This document shows, piece by piece, positions 11,151-24,900 of a stretch of 64,000 bases of DNA. The notes under the pieces were generated by a model. The model did not search any database, was not told the DNA's origin, and was given only the letters and a program-made list of their open reading frames with translations. Source of the stretch: Balanoglossus misakiensis (Eukaryota > Hemichordata); the NCBI GenBank assembly GCA_040954595.2, contig CM082587.2, positions 434,001 to 498,000 of the forward strand, written 5' to 3'. The number at the start of each line of letters is the position of its first letter. The first letter of the stretch is position 1. Both the position numbers and the translations under genes were made by a program.

Positions 11151-14100
11151 TCAGAGTTCTTCATGTTGTTCAATGGAGTGCGTTTTCTTCCACAAAGCAG
11201 AGGCTTCTGTATCACTGATGTAGTTGGGTTCTCCAGTGTAATGGGTCGGTTCTACCAACAATGGTTCTGCTGACAGAGCTACAAGATCACGTGGCCCAAA
11301 GTGCTTGGCCCATTCATCCCTGTCAGACAGAAAAAAAACATTTAGGAATGTTACCCTCCTTGCACCAAGTTGTGAGTTTCATAGGATATAGTGTTGTCAA
11401 TTTGTTTCAAGGCCTCGTGTCTAGCCACAAACCCTTCGGACTCCTTTACAGTTTATTTACATATTTCTTACCGTCTGTTTTCACAGAGCTGCTTATTATA
11501 GATCTGGATACAGACCATATTAAGGCTGTTTGTTGACTCTCAAAATAAATGTATCTAATTTTGACATGGAGGCCAGACAGTCCCAAAATAAACTGACGGA
11601 AATTTTTTGTCTCGTACTGCAATTTTTTTCTTACTCTGGATGTCTGTCGAACATGATTGGCAGGTATTCATCCACAGGCACCATTTTGGGCAAAGGATCA
11701 CCATTCACTAATTTCTGTGCCCCTCTTTGTGACAAGATGTACCCCAATGTCCAGTATGTATAATGTGGCCACACAAGACGCTGTGATCCACGGACATAGG
11801 ACTCCTTCCCACTGTTTAATCGTTTCCTCCCAATGTATCTACAAAAAAAATAAATCAACAACTTGTGTCAATCACAATGGAATAATTCAAGAACATTTTC
11901 CATACATAGGCTATACTGGCAAGAAGAACTTCAGGCATATTGTATGAAACAAGTCATCTGAAATAATTCAACTTACACAAGATCCCAGTTGATGTGGAGT
12001 TCCTTAAGTTCAGTCATAACATTGTCTAACTGGAGTCGGAATTTGTAATGAAATCTGATATCATCCTCGAGGACCATTATTTTACTGTAATTTTTATTCA
12101 CTGTCTACAAAAGAAAACATCAAAATATATATAGAACACATTCCTGAATTTTCATTGACATTTTCTGTTCATCTATGGTCACTTTTCGAGCTCTAGAACT
12201 GAAAGCAGAACTACCATGCTTGTAAGGCAATATGTCAATTTCAGACCTGTCTACATACAATCTGCAGACCATGGCGACTTTCATTCAGTTTACCTGTACA
12301 TGTGATGTCTATGGGGATCATTTTACAGATGTGAAAGCTCTGGCATTTACACTACATTAGCTCTTACATATTTGCATAATAATAAGTCTGGGTTTTTCGT
12401 TATTCAGTGCTTGCTATATCACATGACAAACACTGCCCTGACTGGTACAAACAAATGTCTGTGAGCATTTTATTCAATGTGTATCTAACCCTACTTTGCC
12501 ATATGTCATATTTTATAACTTACAATTTCTGCTGGTAGGTCACACACACAAACAGTGACACATACATTCTTATTCATTGAAAACTTCTCTAAAGTGACAC
12601 CCCATCTACTGTGGTGGTTTGTTTGTTGGTTGTGACATTCTGTACATACCTCCTGCCAGATCCTGTAATGACTTAGAAAGCATCCGATTTCCCCCATGGT
12701 CAACTCTCTTCCATGATACGGATCACTGAATCCAGGTAACATTACAATACCCATCTCAGCTACTCTCTCTACTGTCAGATCCCTGCTAATAAAATACAAT
12801 TATGCAACTTGTAGTGTTTGTGTCAAAATCAATGCATAGCATTTCCAATTGTTTTCATTGGCAACAAAAAAATAAATCCTCAATGAAAAAGGAAAACTTT
12901 ACTAACTTTCCATCGACTGCTTCAACAAGTTTAAAATCTATTCCCAGCTCTCTCATATTCCAGAACATTCGCTCTCTTCTGTCTTCACGTCGCGCTAAAT
13001 TTATCATGTAGATTTCATCAAAGCCAAGTTTGTCAACTGGTCGCTGTGGTACGGTCACATACTGGGATGTTATCAGTGGCGATCTGTCAACTAGAGGGAT
13101 TGAACAGTCTGCCTTAAGTGGAATTATCAATTGGACTTCAACTCAAATGAACTGTCAACAACAATCAGATTCTAATAAAAGACCATAGGTATATCTTGAG
13201 GTTAAATCTGCATACGACATATGGGTACTGCTCATATCCTAGAATTTTGGTTTGTTTGACAGATGAATCGACCTCTTTAGACCATTAGCAGGTAGCCTAC
13301 ATAGACACAGTGCAGTGTTTGGAACTTCAGGGTTCCAAAAACTGGACAATTGTAGACTAAAAATTAGATGTCATCAAGGGAATATTACCTTACCCTAGGA
13401 ACACCTTACCAGATGATTCTAATTTAATAAACAGCATCTGTTCAACAGCATCTTCTAATGTTTCATCAATCTCCTGGGGAACAAGCAGCTGGCCAAAATA
13501 CACAGAGTTCAAAAGATACAACTGTACATCTGTTGTTTGGAAGAGAAAATATGGAAATCAGGGTTGGTTGGATTTTGTGTTGTGAAGTTGAAAATGTAGC
13601 AGGAAGGAAGATTTCTCAAAAACAAAAACCAAACTGATGTAAAAAGTTAGAAGTATATATAGTTTAATAATATGTGCAGCTAAGTATACTAGACCATGTT
13701 CCTAGAACATATAGACTTGTACATAGAACAAATAGACTTTTGGAGCCCATATGGAACTACCCACAATACCAACATTCGTGCCTCCTTAGTTGAGTGAATC
13801 ACAGATATATACATACCTGCCTCCCTAGCTGAGTGTGCAAATGTCAAGATATCATCTATGTCACCACGATATGACTCCAAGGGTGTAAACTGTAACTTTG
13901 TTGATGAAGTTTTTCTAAGATCAACCAGGAACGTTGAGTGTACCATTGGAACAGCAAGGCATCCCTGTCTTTTCCTGTTCAATGTTGGTGAATATTCTGG
14001 AGTCCTTCGATAATAGCCCTGCAGTTAGAAATTAACCAGTCTATTAAATATTGTTTCAAATTTCAATAATTATCTACTATCAAGAATTAGATTCAATATA

Positions 14101-15628
14101 CTTACAGTTTCTGAGATTCCACACCAGAAATTGGAGTATGCTGTTGCTGATTCTAACATCGGTGCTACAACAGTTTTCTCCTGCGACATCAGCCAATCCA
14201 GCGTATCTGCCCTTTCTATGAAGTTATCACAGTCCACAAACTGAAAAGGCAACACACACATATACAGTTGAAATATATCCTATGTGTCAATACTGGCCTG
14301 TCATATACACATGGGTCATATTATACACGTTTGAAAATCAATTTCAGATGCAGATATTTTAGTCATATTTTAGATATTTTTGTTGAAAGTAGATTTTGTT
14401 TCCAGACATCATGATTAAGATTTATTAACACTCGTCTGTCATCTGTGTACATCACTCAAACTCCAGCGCAGAACTAGATTTCAGCTGGAGTCCAATATTA
14501 ACTAGCGTGTACCACAACTTACAAAAATATAATCAGCCCACTGTTTTCTAGCTTCATCAAGGGCTTTCTGTCTAATACTGAGCAAATGATGCAGTCGTTC
14601 AGGAGGCCAGTCCATGGGTCCATTTTCAGATTCAAAGCTACCAGGTTCTTCAGAGTAATGGACATCAATGCGCTGATACATGTGTTTCGCGTTGCCTACC
14701 CATTCTTGTAGAATGTTAGTTGTGTTATCTATGTTATAGTCACTATAAATCCTGCAAAAGACAAAACAATCAGAAAGTTCTTTGTTTTGTTTACTCTTTA
14801 ATTGATAGTACAAAAATTATACCATATTTAAAAAGCAGTATTGCATAATCACTCTAGTAGACACTCTATTAACAAAATGGGTAAGGTGAAATACGTTAAG
14901 GTGTTTTGCTATGATCATGGAGGTACTAGAGAGATTGAATGTGCAGGGTCTGTATGACGTGTTGCATTTTTACTAGCTGTTTTGTTCCTCTATAAGATGA
15001 CAAAGACGTTAGACCGACGACAAGGAAGGGAAATTGAACAGACATGTATGGAGAGTGTCAGGCCCCAACTCTATATCCGGACACTCCCGTCGCAAAGTGA
15101 CTTCTTCCGTCTTGTCCCTTAAAACAGCTGTTTCGAGTGCAAAGGTCAAGTTAAACTTCTTGGAAGAGTTATCGCGCCCCATATCGGATTACGATCGTTA
15201 TTACGTGCGGGGTCAACAGAAAACCACTCAGAGGTCACGTCGGACTGCCACCTCAGCAAATGCAAATGACGTCGAATAAGAAAATCCATTTATAGGGGTC
15301 AGGAACGTACTGTTCAAGGGCAAAGATTAAACGCAAACTTTATAGGAAATAAATAATGAAAACGTACTCACCAAATGCTCATTCGGTCTTTAGGGTACGC
15401 TAGTCGATCGATGTATCCAAGATAAACGGGCAACGAGTGAGCTTTGTTTCGTGCAATAATGGGAAGGAAAACCGTGGGCTTTTGGAATGAAGTGTCTTCG
15501 CCATCATTCTGTGGCAGTGAGGGTCCGTCAGCTGTTGCATTCCCCTCGAGATCACCCTCGACGGAAAGGACGGAGAGAAGTATAGCTAAAATGGCACAGA
15601 AGTCACACAAATGTCTTGTCCCCGCCAT
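11151..15628 (-). CDS. COLGALT1: Procollagen galactosyltransferase (COLGALT1/2, CERCAM, GLT25D family)
   Basis: ER-lumenal enzyme that adds galactose to hydroxylysine in collagen. Exons (minus strand): 15372-15628, 14523-14751, 14106-14240, 13817-14018, 13410-13529, 12907-13108, 12650-12782, 11977-12104, 11635-11838, 11151-11319. All junctions keep frame, giving 592 residues (human COLGALT1 622). A hydrophobic signal peptide covers about residues 1-24. The first glycosyltransferase half carries FVDCDN (Asp165-x-Asp167; human FVDADN) and SNFWCG. The GT25 half carries [66 protein letters not shown] and [12 protein letters not shown]. The C terminus is HEEL, a KDEL-like retrieval signal (human RDEL). 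Both acidic motifs are intact, which favours an active enzyme over CERCAM, in which activity was not found. It is probably the pro-orthologue of the vertebrate trio, so the symbol is approximate. Confidence 0.93.
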
Positions 15629-15955
15629 CTCTCTCTCCCATAATCGGTGACTGACTTAGCTCTCAGTTAGTACACCTAGTGTACACGTACCACTGCACGC
15701 ACTTGCAGCGCAAAACTCGATGAACATGCGCCCTCTATCACAGAATAAAACTCTCATTTTGTTTATGGGGAAAGCCTTTGACTTGATCACATGACTCATT
15801 GCTTATTTGCATAGCTAATTTTGAATACTTTCAGCTACGGTGGCAACACAACGCCATCTTGACGCATATCGGTTGCGAGTGCCTGCGATCGGGTACTCTC
15901 TGACGTCCAAAGTCCATATTTCTGATGGATCTACCACCCGCCGACCGGGTTTACC
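15629..15955. promoter_or_regulatory. Bidirectional promoter between galactosyltransferase and PDZ-protein genes
   Basis: 327 bases separate the start codons of two divergent genes. The stretch is richer in CpG than its surroundings and holds a TGACGTCC CRE-like sequence near 15900. No convincing TATA box is seen. A GCGCCCTCT motif at 15728-15736 resembles the recurrent CTCF-like word found elsewhere in the window. Both 5' UTRs must lie inside this interval unless distal exons exist. Confidence 0.6.
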
Positions 15956-18900
15956 ATGGATGTTCTACAGTTCTCCGGTAGCCCGGCGTTTTCTCCATCG
16001 TCGGCGGGGTTAGATCGCCAAAGCCCCGCCGATCTCGACATCAGCATCGAGGAGTTAGCACTATCGATGCAACATCACTTACTCGGAAACGATGATAATA
16101 TTAACAACAGCCAGTTGAATGAAAACTCGATCTTGATTCCAGATAATTATGCGATCAGCAATCAAAACAGTTATTTTAATGGAGATTTTCACAGCGGGAA
16201 TGTTTCGTCTCCAGGGAAACCGCCACCAGCGCCCAGTCCTCAAAAGACGTCGTCGATTTCAGGAAAGAAACGCATAACCGTAAGTCAATCCCAACAAAAG
16301 GAAATGTTTGTACTTTCACTAGTCGTCTTTGTCAATGTCAGGCTTGAAGATCGAACCTGTCCACCAGATCACATAAAAATGCAGTTCTTGGAAAACATCT
16401 TCGTTCGGAGATGATGTGTGTAACCTGTGTTGCATTCTACATCATGTACATATCACCATGGAGGTACTAAGATTACCTCCATGATATCATGTACATGTTT
16501 ATGCATCAATATAAAACAAGACACATTCCATTTGGGGACACTGTCTATCTTTTCATAATGATACGCCTGATTGTCAATTACGTAAAAAAATAATAAACTG
16601 GTTGATTGGATAATTGTGTAAAAATTATGATTCATATCAGAGGCTTCATTAGGCTGACAATAAATATGGAATATTTTTAATTGATTTATCATTAACAGTA
16701 TGGAAACCACTGACAATTTGGATATCTAATTGGCATTCATTTTTGATTAAGTGTGAGGTAAATATTTACATATAGAACTTTGAATTGTCTGAAAGGAGAT
16801 ATGGGCTGTATCATATTTTAGCATTTGGACAGGCTTTATTCACAAAATGCAAGTTATTTAATGGTTTCCCATTATCATTAGTACCCTATAAAATTCCATG
16901 TTGGTGGTTTGGCAACTTTCCATACAATCAACCACCTTTGCTACAAATTATTTCATCACATGTCAAACTCAGATGTTATAAACATGAACATGTGTATGCT
17001 ATCCCGGCATGAAATGTTGTAATGGGGAATTAATCGCAATCAAAGTGTGATTCCAATCTGAAATTAGATGCTGTCAACCCAATTTCTAAACAATAGGTAG
17101 CTGGACATTTGCCAGGAATACCATTGTTGGCGGTAACAATTGGGGAAACATGCATGCAGTTGGCATAATCACAAAACAAAAACACCAAACCAAGTAGTTA
17201 ACACCTTCACTAAACCAAGCTGAAATCAAACATATATGGATGATTTAGTTCCTAACAATTTACTCTTTATAAGTAAACAGTGACTTATAAACCTCAAAAT
17301 CAACCAGTCATGTTGGCATACTGAATGTCTATTTTACATAACAAAAAAAACTTTTAAGTTTGTAAATATACATTGAATTCTTTTCTCCATTTCTCCAGTC
17401 ATGTGATTACTACAACTAATCAGAGTAAGGACCAATAATCAGGCATATTGTTGTCCACCATCTTGCTCACTTAGTGGCCTCATAATAATTTAGTAATTTT
17501 TGACAGACTAACATTTAATTTGAATTGATCGGTGTACAGCCTGACTTTATTAACTGGATAAAATTGTCAGTATTTCATTGACTGTATTATAATAGCCGCA
17601 GGAATGCCCAGCAATTGAATTCTGTATTACATGTATGACGCTGTTAGATTCCAGGTGTCTGACTTGCTTGCCATGGCGATGAATTGTGTACTCAGTAAAT
17701 TGGGACATTCGAGGAGGGGGGTCAGTACCCGGGGGTCAATTGTTACCTCAGTTTTTATTTGTGTCTCCAAGAATGCTGTAACTGCTCTGTAGTAACTACT
17801 ATATTACACTTTTGTCAGTCAGATAAGTCTGAATATAGTTGTCCAACTCTAATTATAGGCCAAAATTCTTCAGGTAGATGTATGTTCATTCTGTTGCACA
17901 TGTTCATTTCTTAACAATAGGAAAAAGTCTTGTTCATTACAGTTTTACTCCAAATCCAACTGTGTATCAAGATTGAAAAATAACTTTTCATTTTTCATTT
18001 CAACAGAGTAAATCAAAATATTCTCAAGGATCAAATCTTACAAATGGACATGATTTTGTCACTCGGACAAAATCTGATCAGAGTTATCCCAGACTTCAAT
18101 CAAAATTTTATAATGACCTCAAAAAGAAGTATCCGAAAGCATTTGAAAGACGCTCCAGCCAGGAGTCGTCCATTAGCGAGAATGAAGCCAGAGACAGAGT
18201 GGACATCTCTCCGGCCAAAATTTTGGTTAAAGCAGAAGAGAAGGAAAATTCACCTCTCAGTCAAGGTCGGTCGTCCCCTGGGAAAAGACGGACCAGTCTG
18301 GAAACTGCGCGATCATATCTGAGTCTTAGTCGACAGAGTCTAAATCTGTCTTCAGATGATAACAAAGGATACAACTCTGAATCAGAATCCAAGACTCGGC
18401 TCAGGTCAAGATTGCACCAAAATAGTGAAAAAATGCATGAACTTCTACACAAGCCAAACTTTGCCAAGTACCGGAGTCAAGAAAATCTTAATTCCATTAA
18501 TTTTTCCAGTTTGGATTATGGGAATGGCTCACAGCATCCAATCCACAAATACTCAAGTGTAGATAATATACTTTCAACAAGTCACAGAAAAAGCAGTGGA
18601 AATTATGAATCTTCCCATGAAATTGACAGTGCAGTTGACGTTGGTGAAAGTACCCCACGTCATTCTCATCAAACACACAATAACAGTGGAAGTGCTTTGC
18701 CGGGATATTCTTTACGGAGATATTCCAGTGGGCCTGTTTACAACGGACATCTGTCTGCATCAGATACAGAAAACGGTTACGTTCACAAAGGTAAGCAGAA
18801 TGTTTCAGTGCTGCATTCAGGCTTTTGACCTTGTACGTGTATGTCTGAAGATGAAATGGAGACTTTGCCCCCCAAAATGGTGCGTTTGTTGTCAATGTGG

Positions 18901-21900
18901 CGGACAAAGAAACCAAACAGGTATTGATGGGTGTGTTGGTATTCGACTTTCTTAAAAGGGATCTAGAGAAGACATGGTAGAACTTGTGCTGGAGGTGTTG
19001 TGATGGCTTCTTGCCAACAATCGACAAACTTGCGGTGATTGTCTGAAAGATACCGCCTATACAATGACTTTCTTGTCTATTCTTGAGTTATACAATAGAA
19101 TGTTGAAAGTTCTAAAGCAAACCAGTCGGATAGTTATGCGTTGATGTAACTTTATTTCCCTATTGTGTTTGTGCGGTTTGTAGTCTGAGAGTTACGCAGC
19201 TTGACTGCATTCTTTCATTGCCAGCCCTCTTGCACGAGTATTCTGGGTTAGACAACTTGCAAATGTAGTGCAATATAAACTGCAGGTGCACAAAATCAAG
19301 TTGACCCTTGACAAGCATTATGTGTTGTGTGCCCTGGAATGTTGAAAGTTAATACATCCTTTGCATAGACTCAGTGTATGTACCTTGCATTGATCCGAGA
19401 GGACCTCATTGTGATCCTCAAACACAACTAAGCATTGGAAAAGAAAACTGTAAAGTGCAAATACATTATCACTATATGAGTACAAGGCAAGGCAGCAAGT
19501 GTAAACACAATCAAAGTTTCATGAACGACAGACGTCAAATTAAAATTCACTGTGGCTTACAGGTCTTGATCCTCTGATTTCATTACAAAAAACAAAAACA
19601 AGTCGATCAGACCACTTGATTCAAACCTTTCAAAACCTGTATTCCCTAGTTTGAATTGAACATGAGTAATTATAGCATTAAGGCTTCGCTAAATTGCAGT
19701 TTGCAGACACTCCATTGTTTGGGTGTTTGTCATCTCTGTTTCTGTTTCGGCACCTTGCCAAATGGCATGTAATTTGCAAATGAATTTGTTTCCATTTCTG
19801 GTGTACACACAGGATATCACACAGCAGACAGCGATGGCGATTCTGGCATCGGGAAATATGATCTTAGACACAGATACGCAGCTAGTGAATTGGATCTACA
19901 TGGACAACACAGGTAAGACCACATCACAGTAACATACATGTAGCTCATACCATAACATCCATACATGTAAATGAAGGTAAGACTGTTTTCGATTTAAATT
20001 CACATGATGTGCCGTTCTCTCCTCATTTTGATAATTTATGGAAGCATCATCACAATTTAACATAATTTATGCAGACCTCATTCAATAGCCTCCTATATTT
20101 AATAAACCTATTGTTTGATTGGCCAATCAGAGCCAGGCAATATGTTGCTGTGTGGCAAGGCCAACAATTCTACTCTGAATCCTGAATCCTAGAGTTCACA
20201 CACACACGTAGAGACACATATGGCGTAGAAATGGTAGGCTATGCAGGGGGATTATTATTCGATCAGAATTTTTCACATCCTGATGATGTTTATAGCCAGA
20301 TGTCGGTAGAACCAGCTAAACTGTCTCGTAGGTATGTAGAGTTATTGCGTTGCCATCTATAATTTTAATTTCTCCTTTGCTGTGTGGCATGACACAGTAA
20401 TCTATTTTGGACATGTTGTGATGGAGCTGTTTTCAATCAGGGTTCTGTGTAAATATTGTGAAATATTCTAATACCCAGGGATATTATTCCAACAAACAAT
20501 TACTCGTCTGTGTGTCATGTGCAAAGATTGTGTCATACAGTTTCACGTTTTTGTGTTTCGAAAAATGGACAAAATAAAACACTGACCTCTCCATGGCCAT
20601 TGCATGCAAATTGAGCTGAAATTCTAAAGTCTCTTATTAACACAACAATACATTCACTGGTATGTTACATCAACTGGTTTCTCACTTGTTGTGTTGATGG
20701 AGAGACCAGCAAACACTTCTCTCGACCTCAGTTTTCGTGCGTGTCACTTTCGTTTCAGTGGCAATGCATGGAAATGAACAAAAAGTGAAATTTATTTAAT
20801 GGTGCTAATTAAAACTAACAAAAAGAGGGCTTGTTAAATTTGTTATGAAATGGATGGGGAATGGTATATGGGTGTTGGTGTGTGATAGATTGATGCTTTG
20901 TCCACCACTGTTAATCTGATCAGTTTCATGGTTTAGGTTAGAAAGAGTGAATTATTTCTGTGAAGACTGATGGTGTTTGGGTGTGCCAGTTATAAATATT
21001 ATCTTGCACAACCATGCTGGGACATTTTCACAATATCATTTCCTTTCTGATGTAGTCATTACACTCACTAGTTTCCCGCTGATTAAAAGGCGTGTTTCCT
21101 GGAAGAGTTTATCTTAAATTTCAACATCCGTTATACTTCATGTTGCATCAGATCAGTCAGTATGTTCTGATATGATATGACTTTCATGGTTTTCATTTAC
21201 ATATTTTTGATATTGTTACAAGACATTCTACAAAAATATTCCAAAAGCAAAGTAGGATTATTTGAGGCAAAAAGGTCATGCTGCGCAGTATACATTATAC
21301 CATCCAGACATACATGTACCCCACCCGGCAGTTTCGGGTTTATAGGGATAAGTTTCCGGTGGAAATCTCCCAGGGTTTCTGACACAGAACCATGGAAGAT
21401 TCTTAGTCAGACCCAAGCAGCAAACAGGGACGGATGTGGGAGAGAACTCTAACATGCAACATGGCGAGTGTATACTGCTGCATGAATAAACAAAATCTAC
21501 CAGTATATTTTAGCAGAAAGATATTTAACAAAAGTCGTTGTATTTATAGAGAGGATTATTGTCAAGCATTGTTTGATACTTGAAATGCTGCCTTTTCAGT
21601 TTGGAAATGAGTCAAACTTAATCCTGTCTCTTCCTGATTTACTGTTATACAATTGGATAAACATTTTATCTGCATCTGTATATTTCTGATCAATTTCTTC
21701 AGTGTAGATGTACATTTCATGATTTTTCATGATATCATACATTCATTATGCTTGGTTTCTAACCAACTGTGATAGCAAAGTTGTTCATTTTATGGCTCTT
21801 CCTGGTGCAATAACACAGACCCAATAGCCAGAAGGATATATAGGTAGTTGTAGAGATCATCATGTCTGGATTGTTTCAACTTGAGATGTTAAACACACTG

Positions 21901-24900
21901 CATTGTGATGGATGTTGTATTCCATACATTAGTTGTCATGTTAAATACAACTCATGAAGCATAACACCAACCAGGGCAGTAGAGCTCCTAGTTTGACGTT
22001 GGATCTGAATTTGCAACCTGACCACAATTCTGCATATTTATATCCTGATTAAGTACTTGTCATGACTGATTGGTCGGTTGTTTATCCAACACACCAGCTG
22101 TCACTCTTTAAATTTATTGTAATCTATTGTGTTTCTATATTAGGCATTCCCCACATGTATATATGGCCTTGTTTTGGCCAAATGTGTTTGGGAGGCTATG
22201 ACCTATACTTTCTAAGGTCATCTGAGATATTGAATATTCTTCTGTGAAAATAGTTCCTATTTTTATAAGGGGAATAACAGTATTCGTTAATTAATAAAGG
22301 CAGCATTGTATGCCTTCTGTACATGTACATGTACCTACATTGCAGGGCTATCTATACGCACTGTACTGTCTCAGTACATGTATTTGTGGACCGACATACT
22401 TTCCCCACACCCACAAATTGTCTGAATAGAAGGTATTTCAGATGACATTGTGTACATGACAACAACCAATTCTATTTTATTGCAAAGTAACGTTTATTGT
22501 GCGCAGTGATTGTGTGCGTTGATCTAGTTTAGCCATTCCATCTACTCATCAAGGAACCTGTGGGATTTTCTCTTCTGTCCACTGTGATTTCAATGTCTCG
22601 TTAAAATTCTCAAGCTATGCAAATCACATGATAACTGCTAGCAGAGGTATTCAGCATGGCTTCGGGCAGGTAAACATCTTGTGGCTCAGGTCTTCAAGGA
22701 CATGAGATCGACCAAAGTTTATTCTGTCGTTGGACATCGTCCGACTTTCTCACTGCGAAAAATCTTGTCAAGGTGTGAAACCTGGAGAAAGGCAGAGGAC
22801 GATCTCCCATGCAACAACGGGCATTGTTTCCCAGCAAGTAAGCAGGTGGTGTTTACTTGAGTATCTGTTGTGGTATTCTGGTTGTTGTTTTTGTTCCATG
22901 GCATGACATAAGGGGGCTACCTGTAGGCACATATATGTGAGGCAAGTGATTCACTCTCTGAAGACGCAGTTATTAAGGAACAACATGAGAACTCTGACTT
23001 GAATGACTTTGTGTTGTTCACTTTGTAAAGCTAGGAATGGATTCTATCACAGACCAGGACAATACAAGTCTCTGTGATGTTATTTACCAGTTCCTTGCCC
23101 TAGATTCTGCCCTTGTTAATGAAAAGTTTCTTGTGAAAGAATCTTGTATGAGACTATTGAATGAGGGTTGGATTACTTTTATTCAAAGTTGGTGAAGTAG
23201 ATGACCCAGAAATTTCAAGGTTGTGCGGATTTTGGATACCTCATGGATAAGATGAGGTACATGTAATGAGAACTCTTCAAAACATTAATATATTTCAAAT
23301 TATTTTCTATCTGAATAAGGTCTGGATATGCTTCGGTAAGCAGTGCCTCTCGAAAAGAAGCCTTGAGACTTTTACAGAAAAAGAGAGAGTCTTTAGGAGG
23401 AGGGGGCTTGCCAAATGGACATGCTGCCACCCCCAGGCAAAATGGCCCCCTCAAAGCTGACCATAACATTCAACCAATCAAAAGGGAAAGGTAAGAATTG
23501 TGTGTCTTTCTGTTTAGTATACATGTATTTGTTCCTTGAGTTGGTCACACATAGAGCTAAATGCTTTCAGATGTGTTTCTTTGAACAATGTTCATGTGTG
23601 TTTCAGGTCATCATATCATGGGAGTTCATCACCACAAGACCCGTACAGCACCCAAGGAGCCAGACCAAAGAAAATTGTTTCACCATCTGGTCCACCCCCA
23701 GACTATGGAATAATTGCACAGGAATTCCTACAAGACACTCCAATCAGAAGTGAGGATACTAACAGTTACCATGACAGTTACGGTCACCCAGGCAACAGAA
23801 GAAGGCAACATCAAAGATATGATGAGGAAAGACAAGGGTCGAAATCAAGGACTTCAGTTCGGGATGATGAGTCCCGGAATCTGACAAGGAGTCCAAGTAA
23901 ATGTTCTGAAAAGAGCGTGAGGTCAAACGGGTCGAGTCGATCTGTCAGATTTGAAGATGAAAAGAGGAACTCACAGAAACACAGAAAGTCCAAAACTAGG
24001 ACTTCTTACAATGACCCAGATGATGCTGTGTTTGAGGAATCTGACCAACCTCAGAGGACTTCAAGGTCTGGTCAATCTCAATCCTCCAGACCTTCCAGTA
24101 GGAATTCTTTTGAAAATCCCTACACTGATATGGAATTAAATCACCAGGAAAAATCCAAGAGGAAAAGCTCCGGAAGAAAGAAACTTTTTGAAAGCAATGG
24201 AGACAATGGTGTGGATTTGAGAGATTCATTTTCTGATGTTGACTATGAAAGCTATAATCATTCCAGAACTTCACTTAGACAGGATGAGAATCCATATGAA
24301 GAATTACCCAAACAAAGTCACTCCAGGAGAAAAAGTGACAGAGTCCAGAACTCCCATCAAGATTTGGGATTTGCAAATCCTCATGTGGATAGAACAATGT
24401 TAGAGGATGAGTCACTGTATGCTGAGGTGACATCGAATCACTCTCCTGATCGGACAAGAGGGAGAAAGTCGAATGGCACACCCTCTCCAGAACATCATCC
24501 ATCTGTTGCCAGGAAACCACCGTCTGGAAGACCGCCTCCAAGAGCAAGAAGTGCTTCAGGTAGAAATTTCATATTTACAAGAAAAATAGATGAGGGATGG
24601 ATAAATTTTATGTTTTATGTGACTACAAGAGTTTTCATAAACTGTGTTTTGACCTTGTCCTGATATCAAATATTGTCGTTGCAACATATGTCAATCCCTC
24701 CAGTGTAACATGTTGAGATTTTAGAACTTTCGGTGTGGTTTCTCTGGAAGGGAGTCTTTCACTTTAATAATGAAATGTGACTGAATGATTTCTTCCTGTA
24801 GAGCCTCCGAGCCAGTATTCCTCCCCAGCCTATGCAAGAGGTGACCAGCCACAAAAGAAGAGATTAGGCCAGCCACTTCACCCTCCTCCCCCTCCTCCTC

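Noticed and set aside
18497-19027. 176-codon minus-strand open frame opposite PDZ-gene exon 2
   Set aside because: Antisense shadow of a confirmed exon; Cys/His-rich but without zinc-finger spacing.
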